NCBI GenBank assembly: GCA_027692465.1
Contig: JAQEYU010000001.1
Location: forward strand, 1,249,338 to 1,313,337
Source of the DNA: Enterococcaceae bacterium OF42-14pH9A
GTDB lineage: Bacteria; Bacillota; Bacilli; Lactobacillales; Enterococcaceae
Length of the DNA: 64,000 bases
Direction of reading: 5' to 3'
Below, piece after piece: positions 9,235 to 18,459 of the stretch. Both the position numbers and the translations under genes were made by a program. The notes under the pieces were generated by a model, which saw nothing but the letters and a program-made list of their open reading frames with translations, searched no databases and was not told the DNA's origin. Position 1 is the stretch's first letter; each line of letters begins with the position of its first letter.

Positions 9235-10137
9235 ATGAAAGCAATCGACTTGGACAAATTAACCACTGAAAGACGTAACAGTGACACCTTTGATTTGGAT
9301 CAAATGACTGTCGCTGAAGCATTGGAAAAAATGAATCGAGAAGACTATAAAGTAGCAGAAGCCGTAAAAAAACAGCTGCCTGCTATTCAGCCGGTGATTG
9401 AAGCCGCTGTTGCTGCTTTTGAAAAAGGGGGGCGTCTCATTTACATGGGGGCTGGAACCAGCGGACGGCTAGGTGTATTGGATGCCGCAGAATGTGTGCC
9501 AACATTTGGTGTTGATCCGGGATTAGTCGTTGGCTTGATTGCTGGTGGACAAAAAGCAATGACGGTTGCTGTTGAAGGGGCAGAAGATAATCCTGACTTA
9601 GGCAAGGCTGATCTGCAAAAGCTGGAGCTGACTTCAAAAGATCTGGTCATTGGAATCGCCGCTAGTGGACGAACGCCGTATGTCATCGGTGGTCTGGATT
9701 ATGCTAGCCAAACCGGAGCAGCCACTGCATCAATCGCTTGCAATCCAGATGCTGAGATTTCACAGCACGCCACTTTTCCTGTGGAGGTAGATTGTGGGCC
9801 GGAATTTCTCACCGGATCGACGCGACTGAAGGCTGGCAGTGCACAAAAGATGATCCTGAACATGATCTCTACGATCGCTATGATTGGAATCGGAAAAGTA
9901 TATAACAATTTGATGGTAGATGTGCGGCCGACTAATGAAAAACTAGTCGAGCGCAGCAAGCGAATCATCATGGAAGCTACTGATGCAGACTACAACACAG
10001 CGGCTGCTTATTTTGAAGCAGCTGATAAAAACGTCAAACTGGCTATCGTTATGCTTTTGACGGGAGTGCCAAAAGCAGAAGCAAAAAAACGTCTACAAGC
10101 AGCAAAAGGTTTTGTTCGCAAAGCGACAGAGAGCTAG
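9235..10137 (+). CDS. murQ: N-acetylmuramic acid 6-phosphate etherase MurQ
   Basis: 300 residues with a SIS fold. [15 protein letters not shown] (residues 72-86) is the MurQ signature; Glu86 is equivalent to the catalytic acid of E. coli MurQ. The enzyme cleaves the lactyl ether of MurNAc-6-P, giving GlcNAc-6-P and D-lactate in the cytosol. Start at ATG 9235 is fixed by AGGAGG at 9223-9228; the two upstream in-frame ATGs are too close to or before that site. MurQ is the common end step for the MurP/MupG and AnmK branches encoded upstream. Confidence 0.95.
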   Translation: MKAIDLDKLTTERRNSDTFDLDQMTVAEALEKMNREDYKVAEAVKKQLPAIQPVIEAAVAAFEKGGRLIYMGAGTSGRLGVLDAAECVPTFGVDPGLVVGLIAGGQKAMTVAVEGAEDNPDLGKADLQKLELTSKDLVIGIAASGRTPYVIGGLDYASQTGAATASIACNPDAEISQHATFPVEVDCGPEFLTGSTRLKAGSAQKMILNMISTIAMIGIGKVYNNLMVDVRPTNEKLVERSKRIIMEATDADYNTAAAYFEAADKNVKLAIVMLLTGVPKAEAKKRLQAAKGFVRKATES

Positions 10138-10175
10138 ATAGCGTTGGAAAAGCAATCAAGCAAGAAGCTATTTAA

Positions 10176-10217
10176 AAGAGCCGCGGCAACCGATTTTGGA
10201 TTGTCGCGGCTCTTTTT
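10176..10217. terminator. Terminator between murQ and the RpiR-family gene
   Basis: AGAGCCGCGGCAA pairs with TTGTCGCGGCTCT and is followed by six T residues on the plus strand; the A-rich left flank may also serve the convergent minus-strand gene. Confidence 0.85.
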
Positions 10218-10242
10218 TAGGTGGTTTTTTGTTGGGTGAATT

Positions 10243-11094
10243 TTACAAGTACATTTCTCGGTAGTCCTGCACGCTTTGGTAGGAGCGACGGATCCGTTCG
10301 GCATTTTTTTGATCTTTGCCGATGTAGATGTAAAACAGTAAATCAATGGCTAAAAGATGGGCGATGATTGAGTTGGTGGCAGCACTGCGCAAATCGGACT
10401 CTTTACCGCGGGATACTTGAAGGGAGACATCTCCCAATTTGCTGAGCGGATTGTGGCCCAAGCGAGTCAGAGTAATTACTGAGATGCCCAGTGTTTTTGC
10501 GGTCTCACCTAAATGCAAGATTTCAGGAGTAGCGCCAGTATTGGAAATCAACCATAACAAGGAGTTGTCACCAGCGTTTGCCAGCTGGGGCAAGAGGGCA
10601 TTGTAGTCGTTTTCCACCGTCACAGGCTTTCCCAATCGGGTCCACTTCTGGCGGATATCGACAGCCACTAACTCGGAAGCACCGACACCGGCTACAAACA
10701 AGCGCTCTTTGCTGCGAATCAGCTGAATTGCCGCTAGTAATTCTTCTTCTTGCAGAATGTCAGCCGTTTCCTTAACGGTGACTTGGGCATTGCGGGAAAA
10801 CAGTCGTTTCAGCTCATCGATAGAAGCTTCCGGGTCTAAATCGGCGTAGCCTTTACCGAGAGCGGGTTGTTGGTTGTCGACTGAAAGCTGCATTTTGAAG
10901 TCGGCCAGGCTTTGAAAACCAACCTTTTTAGCAAAACGAACAACGGTGGGCGCACTAATCTTAGCTGCTTGTCCCAACTGTTCAGCAGTCATTGAAGGAA
11001 CTTTGTCTGCATGGGTTTTGATGTACTCAAACAGACTAGCTTCTGCCGTGGAAAGTTCACTTTGCATGCTTTCAATGCGACTCAAGACACTCAT
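10243..11094 (-). CDS. murR: RpiR-family transcription regulator, probable MurR
   Basis: 283 residues. The N-terminal HTH_6 domain (about 1-75, with AEQLGQAAKISAPTVVRFAKKVGF as recognition region) is joined to a sugar-phosphate-binding SIS domain (about 120-260, with LFVAGVGASELVAVDI and LLWLISNTGATPEI). RpiR-type MurR proteins sense MurNAc-6-P and control murQ/murP genes. Start is taken at ATG 11094 because AAGGGAG lies nine bases ahead of it; the 16 extra upstream residues lack a ribosome site. Convergent with murQ, so it is separately transcribed. Family is certain, effector is inferred. Confidence 0.85.
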   Translation of the reverse strand: MSVLSRIESMQSELSTAEASLFEYIKTHADKVPSMTAEQLGQAAKISAPTVVRFAKKVGFQSLADFKMQLSVDNQQPALGKGYADLDPEASIDELKRLFSRNAQVTVKETADILQEEELLAAIQLIRSKERLFVAGVGASELVAVDIRQKWTRLGKPVTVENDYNALLPQLANAGDNSLLWLISNTGATPEILHLGETAKTLGISVITLTRLGHNPLSKLGDVSLQVSRGKESDLRSAATNSIIAHLLAIDLLFYIYIGKDQKNAERIRRSYQSVQDYREMYL

Positions 11095-11240
11095 GGATGT
11101 TCTCCCTTTCAAAAACAAGAAATTTTTAATAAATCCGATCACTTTGCTGCCAATCCTTTGGGCAACAAGATCACCTACAGTATAACATATTCAAAGCTTT
11201 TTCCACCGCCGCTAAATGCCCTGATTCTATTGAAAAACAC

Positions 11241-11269
11241 TTGCCTTTTCGGTAAGTTTCCGGTAAAGT
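11241..11269 (+). promoter_or_regulatory. Promoter for rpsO
   Basis: TTGCCT (11241-11246), 17 bases, TAAAGT (11264-11269). About 90 bases of leader follow before the rpsO start, room for the S15 autoregulatory structure known in other bacteria, although I could not draw a specific fold. Confidence 0.6.
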
Positions 11270-11367
11270 ATTAGCTGTGTGCAGAACACACCAACTGCTG
11301 CTTGGTTTGACGACTCACCAACGTGATACTCAGCTGCAGGGGACAAACAGAGAAAGAGGTGAAAAAA

Positions 11368-11637
11368 ATGGCAATTTCAAAAGAACGCAAAAACGAAATC
11401 ATCAAACAATTCGCACGTTCTGAAGGAGATACTGGTTCTCCGGAAGTTCAAATCGCTGTTTTGACTGAAGAGATCAACGAACTGAATGCGCATATCCGTG
11501 TTCACAAGAAAGATCACCACTCACAACGTGGTTTGATGAAGAAAGTCGGTCACCGTCGTAACTTGTTGGCATACTTGCGTAACAAAGACGTGGCTCGCTA
11601 CCGCGAATTGATCCAAGCTTTGGGATTACGTCGTTAA
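11368..11637 (+). CDS. rpsO: 30S ribosomal protein uS15
   Basis: 89 residues, the exact usual length. The conserved run [19 protein letters not shown] and the [21 protein letters not shown] helix that contacts 16S rRNA are present. GAAAGAGGTG precedes ATG 11368; an in-frame codon at 11323 has no site. Followed by pnp, the near-universal rpsO-pnp order, so both are likely expressed together with processing between them. Confidence 0.97.
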   Translation: MAISKERKNEIIKQFARSEGDTGSPEVQIAVLTEEINELNAHIRVHKKDHHSQRGLMKKVGHRRNLLAYLRNKDVARYRELIQALGLRR

Positions 11638-11642
11638 TTATG

Positions 11643-11679
11643 AGAAGAGCGGGGTTCACATCGAATCTCGCTCTTCTTT
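11643..11679 (+). terminator. Hairpin after rpsO
   Basis: AGAAGAGCG pairs with CGCTCTTCT followed by a short T-rich stretch. In rpsO-pnp operons this position usually carries a partial terminator, with RNA processing further down. Confidence 0.7.
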
Positions 11680-11758
11680 GTATGGTTTAACAGGCCAAAA
11701 ACGGTAGGGTGAAGCCGTGAACGGCCACATCACAGCCTGTGACAGGCGGTGTATCCAA

Positions 11759-11862
11759 CTACTAACCAAAGAAAAGCAGCCGATCCCCGAGCGCCTTAAG
11801 CAGTAGCGGGCTTTCGGTCGCAAACAAGCGGCTATCCTCTGCTGTTTTTCTTTGTTTAGTAG
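11759..11862 (+). promoter_or_regulatory. Long stem-loop in the pnp leader
   Basis: CTACTAACCAAAGAAAAGCAG (11759-11779, near 20 bp arm) pairs almost completely with 11839-11862 (CTGCTG...TTAGTAG). The loop region itself is structured. A long double-stranded leader just upstream of pnp is the RNase III site through which PNPase represses its own mRNA in E. coli; the same scheme is suggested here by position and shape, not by sequence homology. Confidence 0.75.
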
Positions 11863-11898
11863 CGAAGGCCCGCTGGTCACAGAGAAACGGAGCATAAG

Positions 11899-14019
11899 AT
11901 GACGAAACAAGTATTTGAAACGACCTGGGGCGGCCGCCCGCTGAAAGTTGAAATCGGCCAAATGGCAAAACAAGCCAATGGCGCAGTTTTGGTTCGTTAC
12001 GGCGACACCGTCGTACTGAGTGCAGCAGTCGCCTCAAAAGAAGCCAAAGACTTTGACTTCTTTCCTTTGACAATCAACTATGAAGAAAAAATGTATGCTG
12101 TCGGTAAGATTCCTGGTGGCTTCATCAAACGAGAAGGCCGGCCATCCACAGATGCGACCTTGACCGCTCGTCTGATTGACCGTCCAATCCGGCCGATGTT
12201 TGCGGAAGGGTTCCGTAATGAAGTCCAAGTCACCAATATTGTGATGAGCGTGGAACAAGACTGCTCACCGGCAATGGCAGCGATGTTGGGGTCTTCATTG
12301 GCATTGTCGATTTCCGATATTCCATTTGACGGTCCAATCGCAGGGGTTGAAGTAGGGCGTGTCAATGGCGAATACGTCTTGAACCCGACTGTCGAACAAA
12401 GCGAACAAACAGATATCGATCTGACTGTAGCCGGAACCAAACACGCCATCAATATGGTGGAATCCGGTGCCAAAGAAGTTTCTGAAGATGATATGCTAGG
12501 CGCATTGCTCTTTGGTTTTGATGCGATCAAAGAACTGGTTGCCTTCCAAGAAGAAATCGTCGCTGCTGTCGGCAAACCGAAGATGGAAATCAAGTTGTTG
12601 CAAGTCGATGCAGACTTGAAAAAAGATGTCTATGACAATTATTACTCGGTTATGAAAACAGCTGTCATGACCGAAGAAAAACTCGCTCGTGAAGACGAGA
12701 TCGAAAAGGTCAAAGAAATTGTCAAAGAAGTTTACGGCGAAAAATTTGCCGAAGATGAAAACAGCGATCAAATCGCTAAAGAGCTGAAACAAATTGCTGA
12801 AGATCTGGAAAAAGATGTGGTTCGGGAACTGATCACTATCGACAAAATCCGCCCTGATGGCCGTAAATTGGATGAAATTCGTCCGTTGGCTTCAGAAGTC
12901 GGTTTGTTGCCACGGGTGCATGGTTCCGGCTTGTTCACACGAGGACAAACACAGGCTTTGTCGGCTTGTACATTGGCGCCTTTGGGTGAACACCAGATCA
13001 TCGACGGCTTGGGTGTGGAAGATTCCAAGCGTTTCATCCACCACTACAACTTCCCGCAATTTTCTGTCGGTTCTACCGGTCGTGCCGGCTCTCCCGGACG
13101 TCGTGAAATCGGGCATGGTGCCTTGGGTGAACGGGCGTTGTTCCAAGTCATCCCGGATGAAACCGAATTTCCTTACACTATTCGTCTGGTAGCTGAAGTC
13201 TTGGAATCAAACGGTTCTTCTTCCCAAGCGTCAATCTGTGCCGGCACGTTGGCATTGATGGATGCCGGTGTACCGATCAAAGCACCGGTTGCCGGGATTG
13301 CGATGGGCTTGGTTTCTGATGGCGAAAACTACACCATCTTGACCGATATCCAAGGTCTGGAAGATCACTTGGGCGATATGGACTTTAAAGTAGCCGGAAC
13401 CCGCGATGGGATCACTGCTTTACAAATGGACATCAAGATTCAGGGGATAACTGAACAGATTTTGACCGAAGCTTTGGCACAGGCTAAAAAAGCTCGTTTT
13501 GAAATCTTGGAACAGCTGCAGTCGACCTTGGCAGAGCCTCGTAAAGAGTTGAGCCCTTACGCACCGAAGATTGAAATGATCCAAATCGATCCTGAAAAGA
13601 TCAAAGTCGTAATCGGTAAAGGCGGCGAAACTATCAATGGAATTATTGATGAAACCGGCGTGAAGATCGACATCGATCAAGATGGTAAAGTTTCTATCGC
13701 TTCATCTGATGCTGAAGCAATCCAAAAAGCCATCAAGATTATCGAAGAGCTCACAAAAGAAATCAAAGTTGGCGAAGTTTACTTGGGTAAAGTTGTCCGG
13801 ATTGAAAAATTTGGCGCTTTTGTCAACTTGACTAAAGGCAAAGACGGTCTGGTTCACATTTCTCAATTGGCCAACGAACGGGTCAATAAAGTCGAAGATG
13901 TTGTGAAATTAGGCGATGAAGTCTTGGTGAAGGTTACCGAAATCGATCGTCAAGGTCGCATCAACTTGTCTCGCAAAGTCTTGTTGAAAGATGATCAACA
14001 AGAAACACCGAAAGCGTAA
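11899..14019 (+). CDS. pnp: Polyribonucleotide nucleotidyltransferase (PNPase)
   Basis: 706 residues, full length. First RNase PH domain about 10-145 (contains [10 protein letters not shown]), helical domain about 150-235, second RNase PH domain about 310-540 with active-site region [15 protein letters not shown] domain about 555-610 with VIGKGGETI, and C-terminal S1 domain about 620-692 ([19 protein letters not shown]). It degrades RNA phosphorolytically from the 3' end as a trimer in the cytosol. Ribosome site ACGGAG (11887-11892) is modest, consistent with control through the upstream hairpin. Confidence 0.97.
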   Translation: MTKQVFETTWGGRPLKVEIGQMAKQANGAVLVRYGDTVVLSAAVASKEAKDFDFFPLTINYEEKMYAVGKIPGGFIKREGRPSTDATLTARLIDRPIRPMFAEGFRNEVQVTNIVMSVEQDCSPAMAAMLGSSLALSISDIPFDGPIAGVEVGRVNGEYVLNPTVEQSEQTDIDLTVAGTKHAINMVESGAKEVSEDDMLGALLFGFDAIKELVAFQEEIVAAVGKPKMEIKLLQVDADLKKDVYDNYYSVMKTAVMTEEKLAREDEIEKVKEIVKEVYGEKFAEDENSDQIAKELKQIAEDLEKDVVRELITIDKIRPDGRKLDEIRPLASEVGLLPRVHGSGLFTRGQTQALSACTLAPLGEHQIIDGLGVEDSKRFIHHYNFPQFSVGSTGRAGSPGRREIGHGALGERALFQVIPDETEFPYTIRLVAEVLESNGSSSQASICAGTLALMDAGVPIKAPVAGIAMGLVSDGENYTILTDIQGLEDHLGDMDFKVAGTRDGITALQMDIKIQGITEQILTEALAQAKKARFEILEQLQSTLAEPRKELSPYAPKIEMIQIDPEKIKVVIGKGGETINGIIDETGVKIDIDQDGKVSIASSDAEAIQKAIKIIEELTKEIKVGEVYLGKVVRIEKFGAFVNLTKGKDGLVHISQLANERVNKVEDVVKLGDEVLVKVTEIDRQGRINLSRKVLLKDDQQETPKA

Positions 14020-14030
14020 ATACGCCTGTG

Positions 14031-14069
14031 ATTCGCCGGTTGCATTGGGCAGCCGGCGGATTTTTTTTT
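14031..14069 (+). terminator. Terminator after pnp
   Basis: CGCCGGTTGC pairs with GCAGCCGGCG around a short loop, then nine T residues. Confidence 0.88.
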
Positions 14070-14116
14070 GCTCTTTGCCGGCGCTTTGTTGAATCCAACT
14101 GTAGGTGTCACCTACG

Positions 14117-14155
14117 ACATCGAAGTGAGAGAATTCTGCTTCCTTCGATGTTTTT
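14117..14155 (+). terminator. Second hairpin with T tract downstream of pnp
   Basis: ACATCGAAG (14117-14125) pairs with CTTCGATGT (14143-14151), followed by TTTT. A perfect small palindrome, GTAGGTGTCACCTAC, lies just before it at 14101-14115. It may be a backup terminator, or the end of a short transcript. The remaining 200 bases up to the next gene show a ATATCTGAGAAG stretch that faintly resembles the interspersed repeat end. Confidence 0.55.
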
Positions 14156-14355
14156 AACGTGTGTTCGCTTAAAACCAGTAATCAAGAAGAGACGCAGACG
14201 GATATCTGAGAAGCTCCTGAAACCGTAAGCGATGTACTTTAGTAGCTTGATAGATGTGTTTAGTTTCCCCTAATCCCCCTTTGTTTTCAGGCAGCAAATT
14301 TTTTTGGGAAAACATGAACTGTGAAATAGTGTACATTTTCTGTGAGGTGAAGGGA

Positions 14356-15381
14356 ATGTATGAACTGCTTTTGGAGAAGGAAGAAAAATTGTTTTTCGGA
14401 TTGTACCAGCAGTTGAAGCGGCAGAATTACAGTGGCATCGATGAGCTGTGCAGTCGGTTGGGAGTGACCGCTCCCACGCTTTTGCAGGCGGTCCACAGCT
14501 TCCAGATCAAGGGGTATCATCTTAAGTTGGGGATGGATATCATCAAAGATGGCAGCCGCCTATATCTGCTTACCAACGGCGAATTCAGTGAACGACGTCT
14601 GTTCACTTGTTTGTTGGATCGCAGTATCGGCTTGGAGCTTTTATTGGAGTTGTGGCGCAATCCCAGCTACAGTACATCCGATTTGGCGAAAAAGACCTAC
14701 CACAGCTGCCAGACTGTTCGCCGGCGTCTGCGTAATTTGGAAGGATTACTGGCTTGTTACAATTTACGGATCGTTCTCGAAAAACGGCCGATGCTGCGGG
14801 GATCGGAAGCCCAGATTCGGTTTTTCTACCTTCATCTGCACATTTTGCTGGAAGAAGCACTTTATCAAAACGATGTAAACGAGGTCTGGGAGCAGGTGGT
14901 CTCTTTGTCGGAAGAGCGGCTCAAACGACGACTGACAGTCAAGAAAGCCTGGTTTGACCGGTTGTATGTCGCAAAGGCAGTAGGACTGCCGGATTATCGG
15001 TTCAATGAACGGGGCTATCGGTTCTTATGGAAACAGTTGCTGGGGTTGGAGCCTCTTTGGCTGGGAGGACCCTTTCAGGAGGTAGTCAAACGGTATTTTG
15101 AATTTGACTGCAAGCTGGCTGATAAGCAAGAAGAGATCTGTGGCGATCTTTATCGACTGCATCTGATGGCCCATTTGTTTTATGGAGATCTGACGGTTTC
15201 TTTTGCTCATGAGAAGGTCTTGGATACGCCGGCGAATCGGTTGGAGCGTCTGTTTCGTGAAAAGCTTCCGGATTATGCTCAGCTGTTGAACCGCCACCCG
15301 GAGCTGCCGTTGTGTTACGAGATAATCTTGCGACGCCACCGGTTGGATGCCGAAGAACTGGCGCTGACCATCAGTGTCTGA
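14356..15381 (+). CDS. Mga-type helix-turn-helix regulator
   Basis: 341 residues. Two N-terminal helix-turn-helix blocks are visible, about 20-55 (IDELCSRLGVTAPTLLQAVHSF) and 90-130 (TSDLAKKTYHSCQTVRRRLRNLEGLL), as in Mga/AtxA-like regulators, then a long region with no motif I recognise. Start ATG 14356 has GAGGTG at 14343-14348; the 34 residues upstream in frame lack such a site. The PTS-regulation and EIIB-like domains of full Mga/AtxA proteins are not obvious, and the protein is shorter than Mga (about 500). Target unknown; the oad genes downstream are candidates by position only. Confidence 0.7.
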   Translation: MYELLLEKEEKLFFGLYQQLKRQNYSGIDELCSRLGVTAPTLLQAVHSFQIKGYHLKLGMDIIKDGSRLYLLTNGEFSERRLFTCLLDRSIGLELLLELWRNPSYSTSDLAKKTYHSCQTVRRRLRNLEGLLACYNLRIVLEKRPMLRGSEAQIRFFYLHLHILLEEALYQNDVNEVWEQVVSLSEERLKRRLTVKKAWFDRLYVAKAVGLPDYRFNERGYRFLWKQLLGLEPLWLGGPFQEVVKRYFEFDCKLADKQEEICGDLYRLHLMAHLFYGDLTVSFAHEKVLDTPANRLERLFREKLPDYAQLLNRHPELPLCYEIILRRHRLDAEELALTISV

Positions 15382-15683
15382 TAGTGGGGGAGTTGAAAGC
15401 ACGATAGCTTGAGGAGGCACTAAAATCAGGGCGTAAACCGCAGCTTAGCTTGTGTATTTACAGTTCAGACGGTGGGGAAAAGGGTCAAGAAGAGCTGCCG
15501 TCGGTGTTTTCAGCTATATCCGATAAAAATCAGCCAAGCTGTGTGATCCTGCACGGCTTTTTATTTTGTGCAGGAGAAGAAAATAACTACGGGTTCTTCA
15601 AGACTTTTTTCGGCAGGTAAGGTAGAATAATAAGTATAACAAGTGACAGTCTAAATGTAACCGATACCAAAGGAGGGAGTGCC
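15382..15683 (+). other. Intergenic stretch with a small hairpin, no gene seen
   Basis: CCTGCAC (15548-15554) pairs perfectly with GTGCAGG (15568-15574), and the loop is T-rich (CTTTTTATTTT), so this could be a weak terminator of the upstream regulator gene. TAGAATA at 15622 is a possible -10 for the oad operon, without a clear -35. Nothing else is recognised. Confidence 0.4.
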
Positions 15684-16028
15684 ATGGGGCTATTCCAACG
15701 GCTGTTCGGTAAAAAAAACACGACACCGGAATTGGCCGAACTACCGAGAGCGCAGGCGGTGACCATAAAAGAGCCGCTTGAAGATGAGCTGGCGGGTTGG
15801 GCAGAGGTGCCGTTTTACGTGGATGCGGATGTTCCGGAAAAAGAATTGGTGACAGTGATCGCCACGGCAATCGCTGCCGGTGATCGACCGGAGAGCGAAT
15901 TTCGGGTGAACAAGATCCAAGTGAAAAATCCGGAAGCACAGCTGGTAAGCCTGATCGCCACAGCGATTGCTGCCGGTGACCGACCGGAAGCAGAACTGAC
16001 AGTGAAGAAAATATATAAGAGAACATAG
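15684..16028 (+). CDS. oadH: OadH-like small subunit of oxaloacetate decarboxylase, with internal repeat
   Basis: 114 residues. Two adjacent copies of a 27-residue unit share VxxIATAIAAGDRPExE...VxKI (about residues 56-83 and 87-113). The IATAIAAG core resembles the IxAAIAAY motif of the small subunits (delta/epsilon, OadG) of sodium-pumping decarboxylases. In E. faecalis the citrate cluster starts with a small gene named oadH, directly before the biotin carrier oadD, the same order as here. AAAGGAGGGAG precedes the ATG. The function of OadH is not established; assignment rests on context and the motif. Confidence 0.65.
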   Translation: MGLFQRLFGKKNTTPELAELPRAQAVTIKEPLEDELAGWAEVPFYVDADVPEKELVTVIATAIAAGDRPESEFRVNKIQVKNPEAQLVSLIATAIAAGDRPEAELTVKKIYKRT

Positions 16029-16043
16029 ATGGGAGAGACAGGT

Positions 16044-16448
16044 ATGTTACGAAAATTTAAGATCAAGATTGATGGAAAAGAATATTTGGTAGAAATGGAA
16101 GAGGTCGGCGGTGTACCGCAACCGGCAGCTGCCGTCCCGACTCCTGCTGCACCAACACCTGCCGCTGCACCACCGACTCCGACGCCTGAACCAGCCCCTG
16201 AAGTTCCGACACCGGCTGCGGCAGCCGGTGGGACTGCGGATGCTATGGGGGCACCAATGCCCGGCACAATGCTGAAGATTTTGGTGAAGGTTGGCGATAC
16301 GGTGAAAGAGAATCAACCGGTGATGATCTTGGAAGCTATGAAGATGGAAAATGAGATCGTGGCCCCCCATGACGGTACGGTGACCGGCATCCATGTCAAT
16401 CAAGGGGATATGGTCAATCCGGGACAGCCGTTGATCACCATCTCATAG
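16044..16448 (+). CDS. oadD: Biotin carrier subunit of oxaloacetate decarboxylase
   Basis: 134 residues. A short N-terminal region is followed by a Pro/Ala-rich flexible linker (about 24-62) and a biotinyl domain whose EAMKM motif holds biotinylated Lys100. This is the stand-alone carrier of split decarboxylases, which shuttles CO2 from OadA to the membrane subunit. Start chosen at ATG 16044 because GGGAGAG lies seven bases ahead; ATG 16029 abuts the oadH stop with no site. It is coupled closely to oadH and oadA. Confidence 0.9.
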   Translation: MLRKFKIKIDGKEYLVEMEEVGGVPQPAAAVPTPAAPTPAAAPPTPTPEPAPEVPTPAAAAGGTADAMGAPMPGTMLKILVKVGDTVKENQPVMILEAMKMENEIVAPHDGTVTGIHVNQGDMVNPGQPLITIS

Positions 16449-16464
16449 AAAAGGGGCGCTGGAT

Positions 16465-17856
16465 ATGACAAAGACGATACGATTTATGGAGACGGTCTTG
16501 CGCGACGGCCAGCAGAGCCAGATTGCTACCCGCATGCCCACCAGCGATATGCTGCCGATTTTAAAAACGATGGACGAGGCAGGCTTTTACGCACTGGAGA
16601 TGTGGGGCGGGGCCACTTTTGATTCCTGCCTGCGCTTTTTGAATGAAGACCCGTGGGAACGGCTGCGCCAGATTCGTTCAGAGATCAAGAATGCCAAGTT
16701 GCAGATGCTGCTGCGGGGCCAGAACTTATTGGGTTATAAAAATTATGCTGATGATGTGGTGCGGGAGTTTGTTATCAAATCTGTCGAAAACGGCATCGAC
16801 GTGGTCCGGGTCTTCGATGCTTTGAACGATACCCGTAATTTGCGGACTTCGATTGAGGCTTGTAAGGAAGCCGGGGGACACTGCCAGACGGCTATCTGCT
16901 ATACCACCAGCGAGTTTCATACGGTGGATTATTTTGTCAAGCTGACCAGAGAGATGGCCGTTTTGGGAGCTGATTCCATCTGTATCAAAGACATGGCAGG
17001 GGTGCTGACCCCGGGAACCGGTTTCGAGTTGGTGAGCCGGATCAAGGATGCCGTTGATCTGCCACTGCAGGTCCATACACATGCTACGGCCGGGATCAGT
17101 GAGATGACTTATCTGAAATGTGCCGAAGCCGGCGCCGACATCATTGATACCTGTATTTCTTCATTCTCCGGTGGGACCAGCCAGCCGGCAACAGAGTCTG
17201 TCTCGATTGCGTTGGAGGGGATGGGCTTTACTACCGGATTGAAGCAGGACAAGCTGGAGGTGATCGCGGATCATTTCAATCCGGTGCGGGATCGTTTCCG
17301 CAAAGAGGGTCTGTTGAACCCGAAAGTCAAAGATACAGAACCGAAATCGCTGGTTTATCAGGTGCCCGGCGGGATGCTGTCCAACCTTTTGAATCAGCTG
17401 ACAGAACAAGGTAATGCTGACAAATATGAACAGGTTTTGAAAGAAGTGCCAAAAGTTCGGGCTGATCTGGGCTATCCACCGTTAGTGACGCCACTATCGC
17501 AAATGGTAGGTACACAGGCATTGATGAATGTATTGTCCGGCGAGCGCTACAAACTGGTACCAAAAGAGATCAAAGACTACGTGAAAGGTTTGTACGGCAA
17601 GCCACCGGTAGCCATTGCGCCGGAAATGGTCAAAAAGATTATCGGGGATGAACCGGTCCAAACCGTACGGCCAGCCGATCTGCTGCCACCGGAAATGCCG
17701 GGCTTTGAAGCGGCAATTAAAAAATATGCCCGCTCTACTGAAGATGTCTTGAGCTACGCGGTATTCCCGCAACAGGCCAAAGACTTTCTCGGTCGTCGGG
17801 AAGATCCTTTTTATGATGTGCCGGTGCAACAGGTCAACGTCCATTTAGAAGTCTGA
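16465..17856 (+). CDS. oadA: Oxaloacetate decarboxylase alpha subunit (carboxyltransferase)
   Basis: 463 residues. A TIM-barrel with LRDGQQS (metal ligand Asp14), MWGGATFD substrate loop, catalytic Lys175 in CIKDMAG and metal ligands His204/His206 in VHTHATAG is followed by the conserved carboxylase domain; no biotinyl domain is fused, since oadD supplies it. It transfers the carboxyl of oxaloacetate to biotin. A terminator follows immediately, so the membrane beta subunit OadB, needed for sodium-coupled decarboxylation, is not in this operon nor elsewhere in the window. The same fold is shared with pyruvate carboxylase and methylmalonyl-CoA carboxyltransferase. Confidence 0.92.
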   Translation: MTKTIRFMETVLRDGQQSQIATRMPTSDMLPILKTMDEAGFYALEMWGGATFDSCLRFLNEDPWERLRQIRSEIKNAKLQMLLRGQNLLGYKNYADDVVREFVIKSVENGIDVVRVFDALNDTRNLRTSIEACKEAGGHCQTAICYTTSEFHTVDYFVKLTREMAVLGADSICIKDMAGVLTPGTGFELVSRIKDAVDLPLQVHTHATAGISEMTYLKCAEAGADIIDTCISSFSGGTSQPATESVSIALEGMGFTTGLKQDKLEVIADHFNPVRDRFRKEGLLNPKVKDTEPKSLVYQVPGGMLSNLLNQLTEQGNADKYEQVLKEVPKVRADLGYPPLVTPLSQMVGTQALMNVLSGERYKLVPKEIKDYVKGLYGKPPVAIAPEMVKKIIGDEPVQTVRPADLLPPEMPGFEAAIKKYARSTEDVLSYAVFPQQAKDFLGRREDPFYDVPVQQVNVHLEV

Positions 17857-17861
17857 AAGTC

Positions 17862-17903
17862 AAAAAGCCCCCCGCGAGCATAAACTTGCGGGGGGCTTTT
17901 TGG
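17862..17903. terminator. Bidirectional terminator between oadA and the DUF960 gene
   Basis: AAAAAGCCCCCCGCGAG pairs with CTTGCGGGGGGCTTTTT around a short loop, giving T tracts on both strands. Confidence 0.92.
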
Positions 17904-17916
17904 CTAGTTCAACAAA

Positions 17917-18234
17917 TCAATTGGTTTCACTTGGCAGCAGAATTGTTTGGCGGCTACCATCATCGTAAGCGTAAACTTCTTTGGGAAGATCAGCCGAGTA
18001 AGGGAATGGCAAATCAATAGCCATTTCTACTTCACTGTCTTCTTGAGAAAAATGCATCGTGACCTGACCGTTGTTGTTAATCAAATCAAATGTAATCAAA
18101 TTATTCAATGGGATAACACCTTTTAGATCCAGATCAATAATCACCCAGATGCTGTCGATGAGTTCACCAGGCATACTGGAGACGATGCCCACGGAGGCAT
18201 AACGGCTACGGTGACTGTCAAATACTTCGTACAT
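17917..18234 (-). CDS. DUF960 family protein
   Basis: 105 residues. The opening MYEVFDSHRSRYASVGIVSS followed by MPGELIDSIWVIIDLDLKGV matches DUF960, a small family of Firmicutes with no known function. Start ATG 18234 is set by GGGAGG eight bases upstream; 14 further in-frame residues upstream have no site. No signal peptide or membrane segment; acidic, probably cytosolic. Monocistronic by terminator placement. Confidence 0.75.
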   Translation of the reverse strand: MYEVFDSHRSRYASVGIVSSMPGELIDSIWVIIDLDLKGVIPLNNLITFDLINNNGQVTMHFSQEDSEVEMAIDLPFPYSADLPKEVYAYDDGSRQTILLPSETN

Positions 18235-18459
18235 AAAAAAAACCTCCCGGATATGATGGAGAGCGAAGCGCGGCACAGGGCCCTTCCCGCTCTTGCAACA
18301 TCTTTAAATTCACACTTATTAAAAGAAAGCAGGGTTTCTACTAGTATGATACTTGAAACCCGCTAAAATGGGAAAGAAATTGTCTTGTTGGTTAAAAATG
18401 TACAAAGTCGTTGCGAGCCAAAACTTTATCGGCACCGAGTTTAGGGGGACAGATATGCC

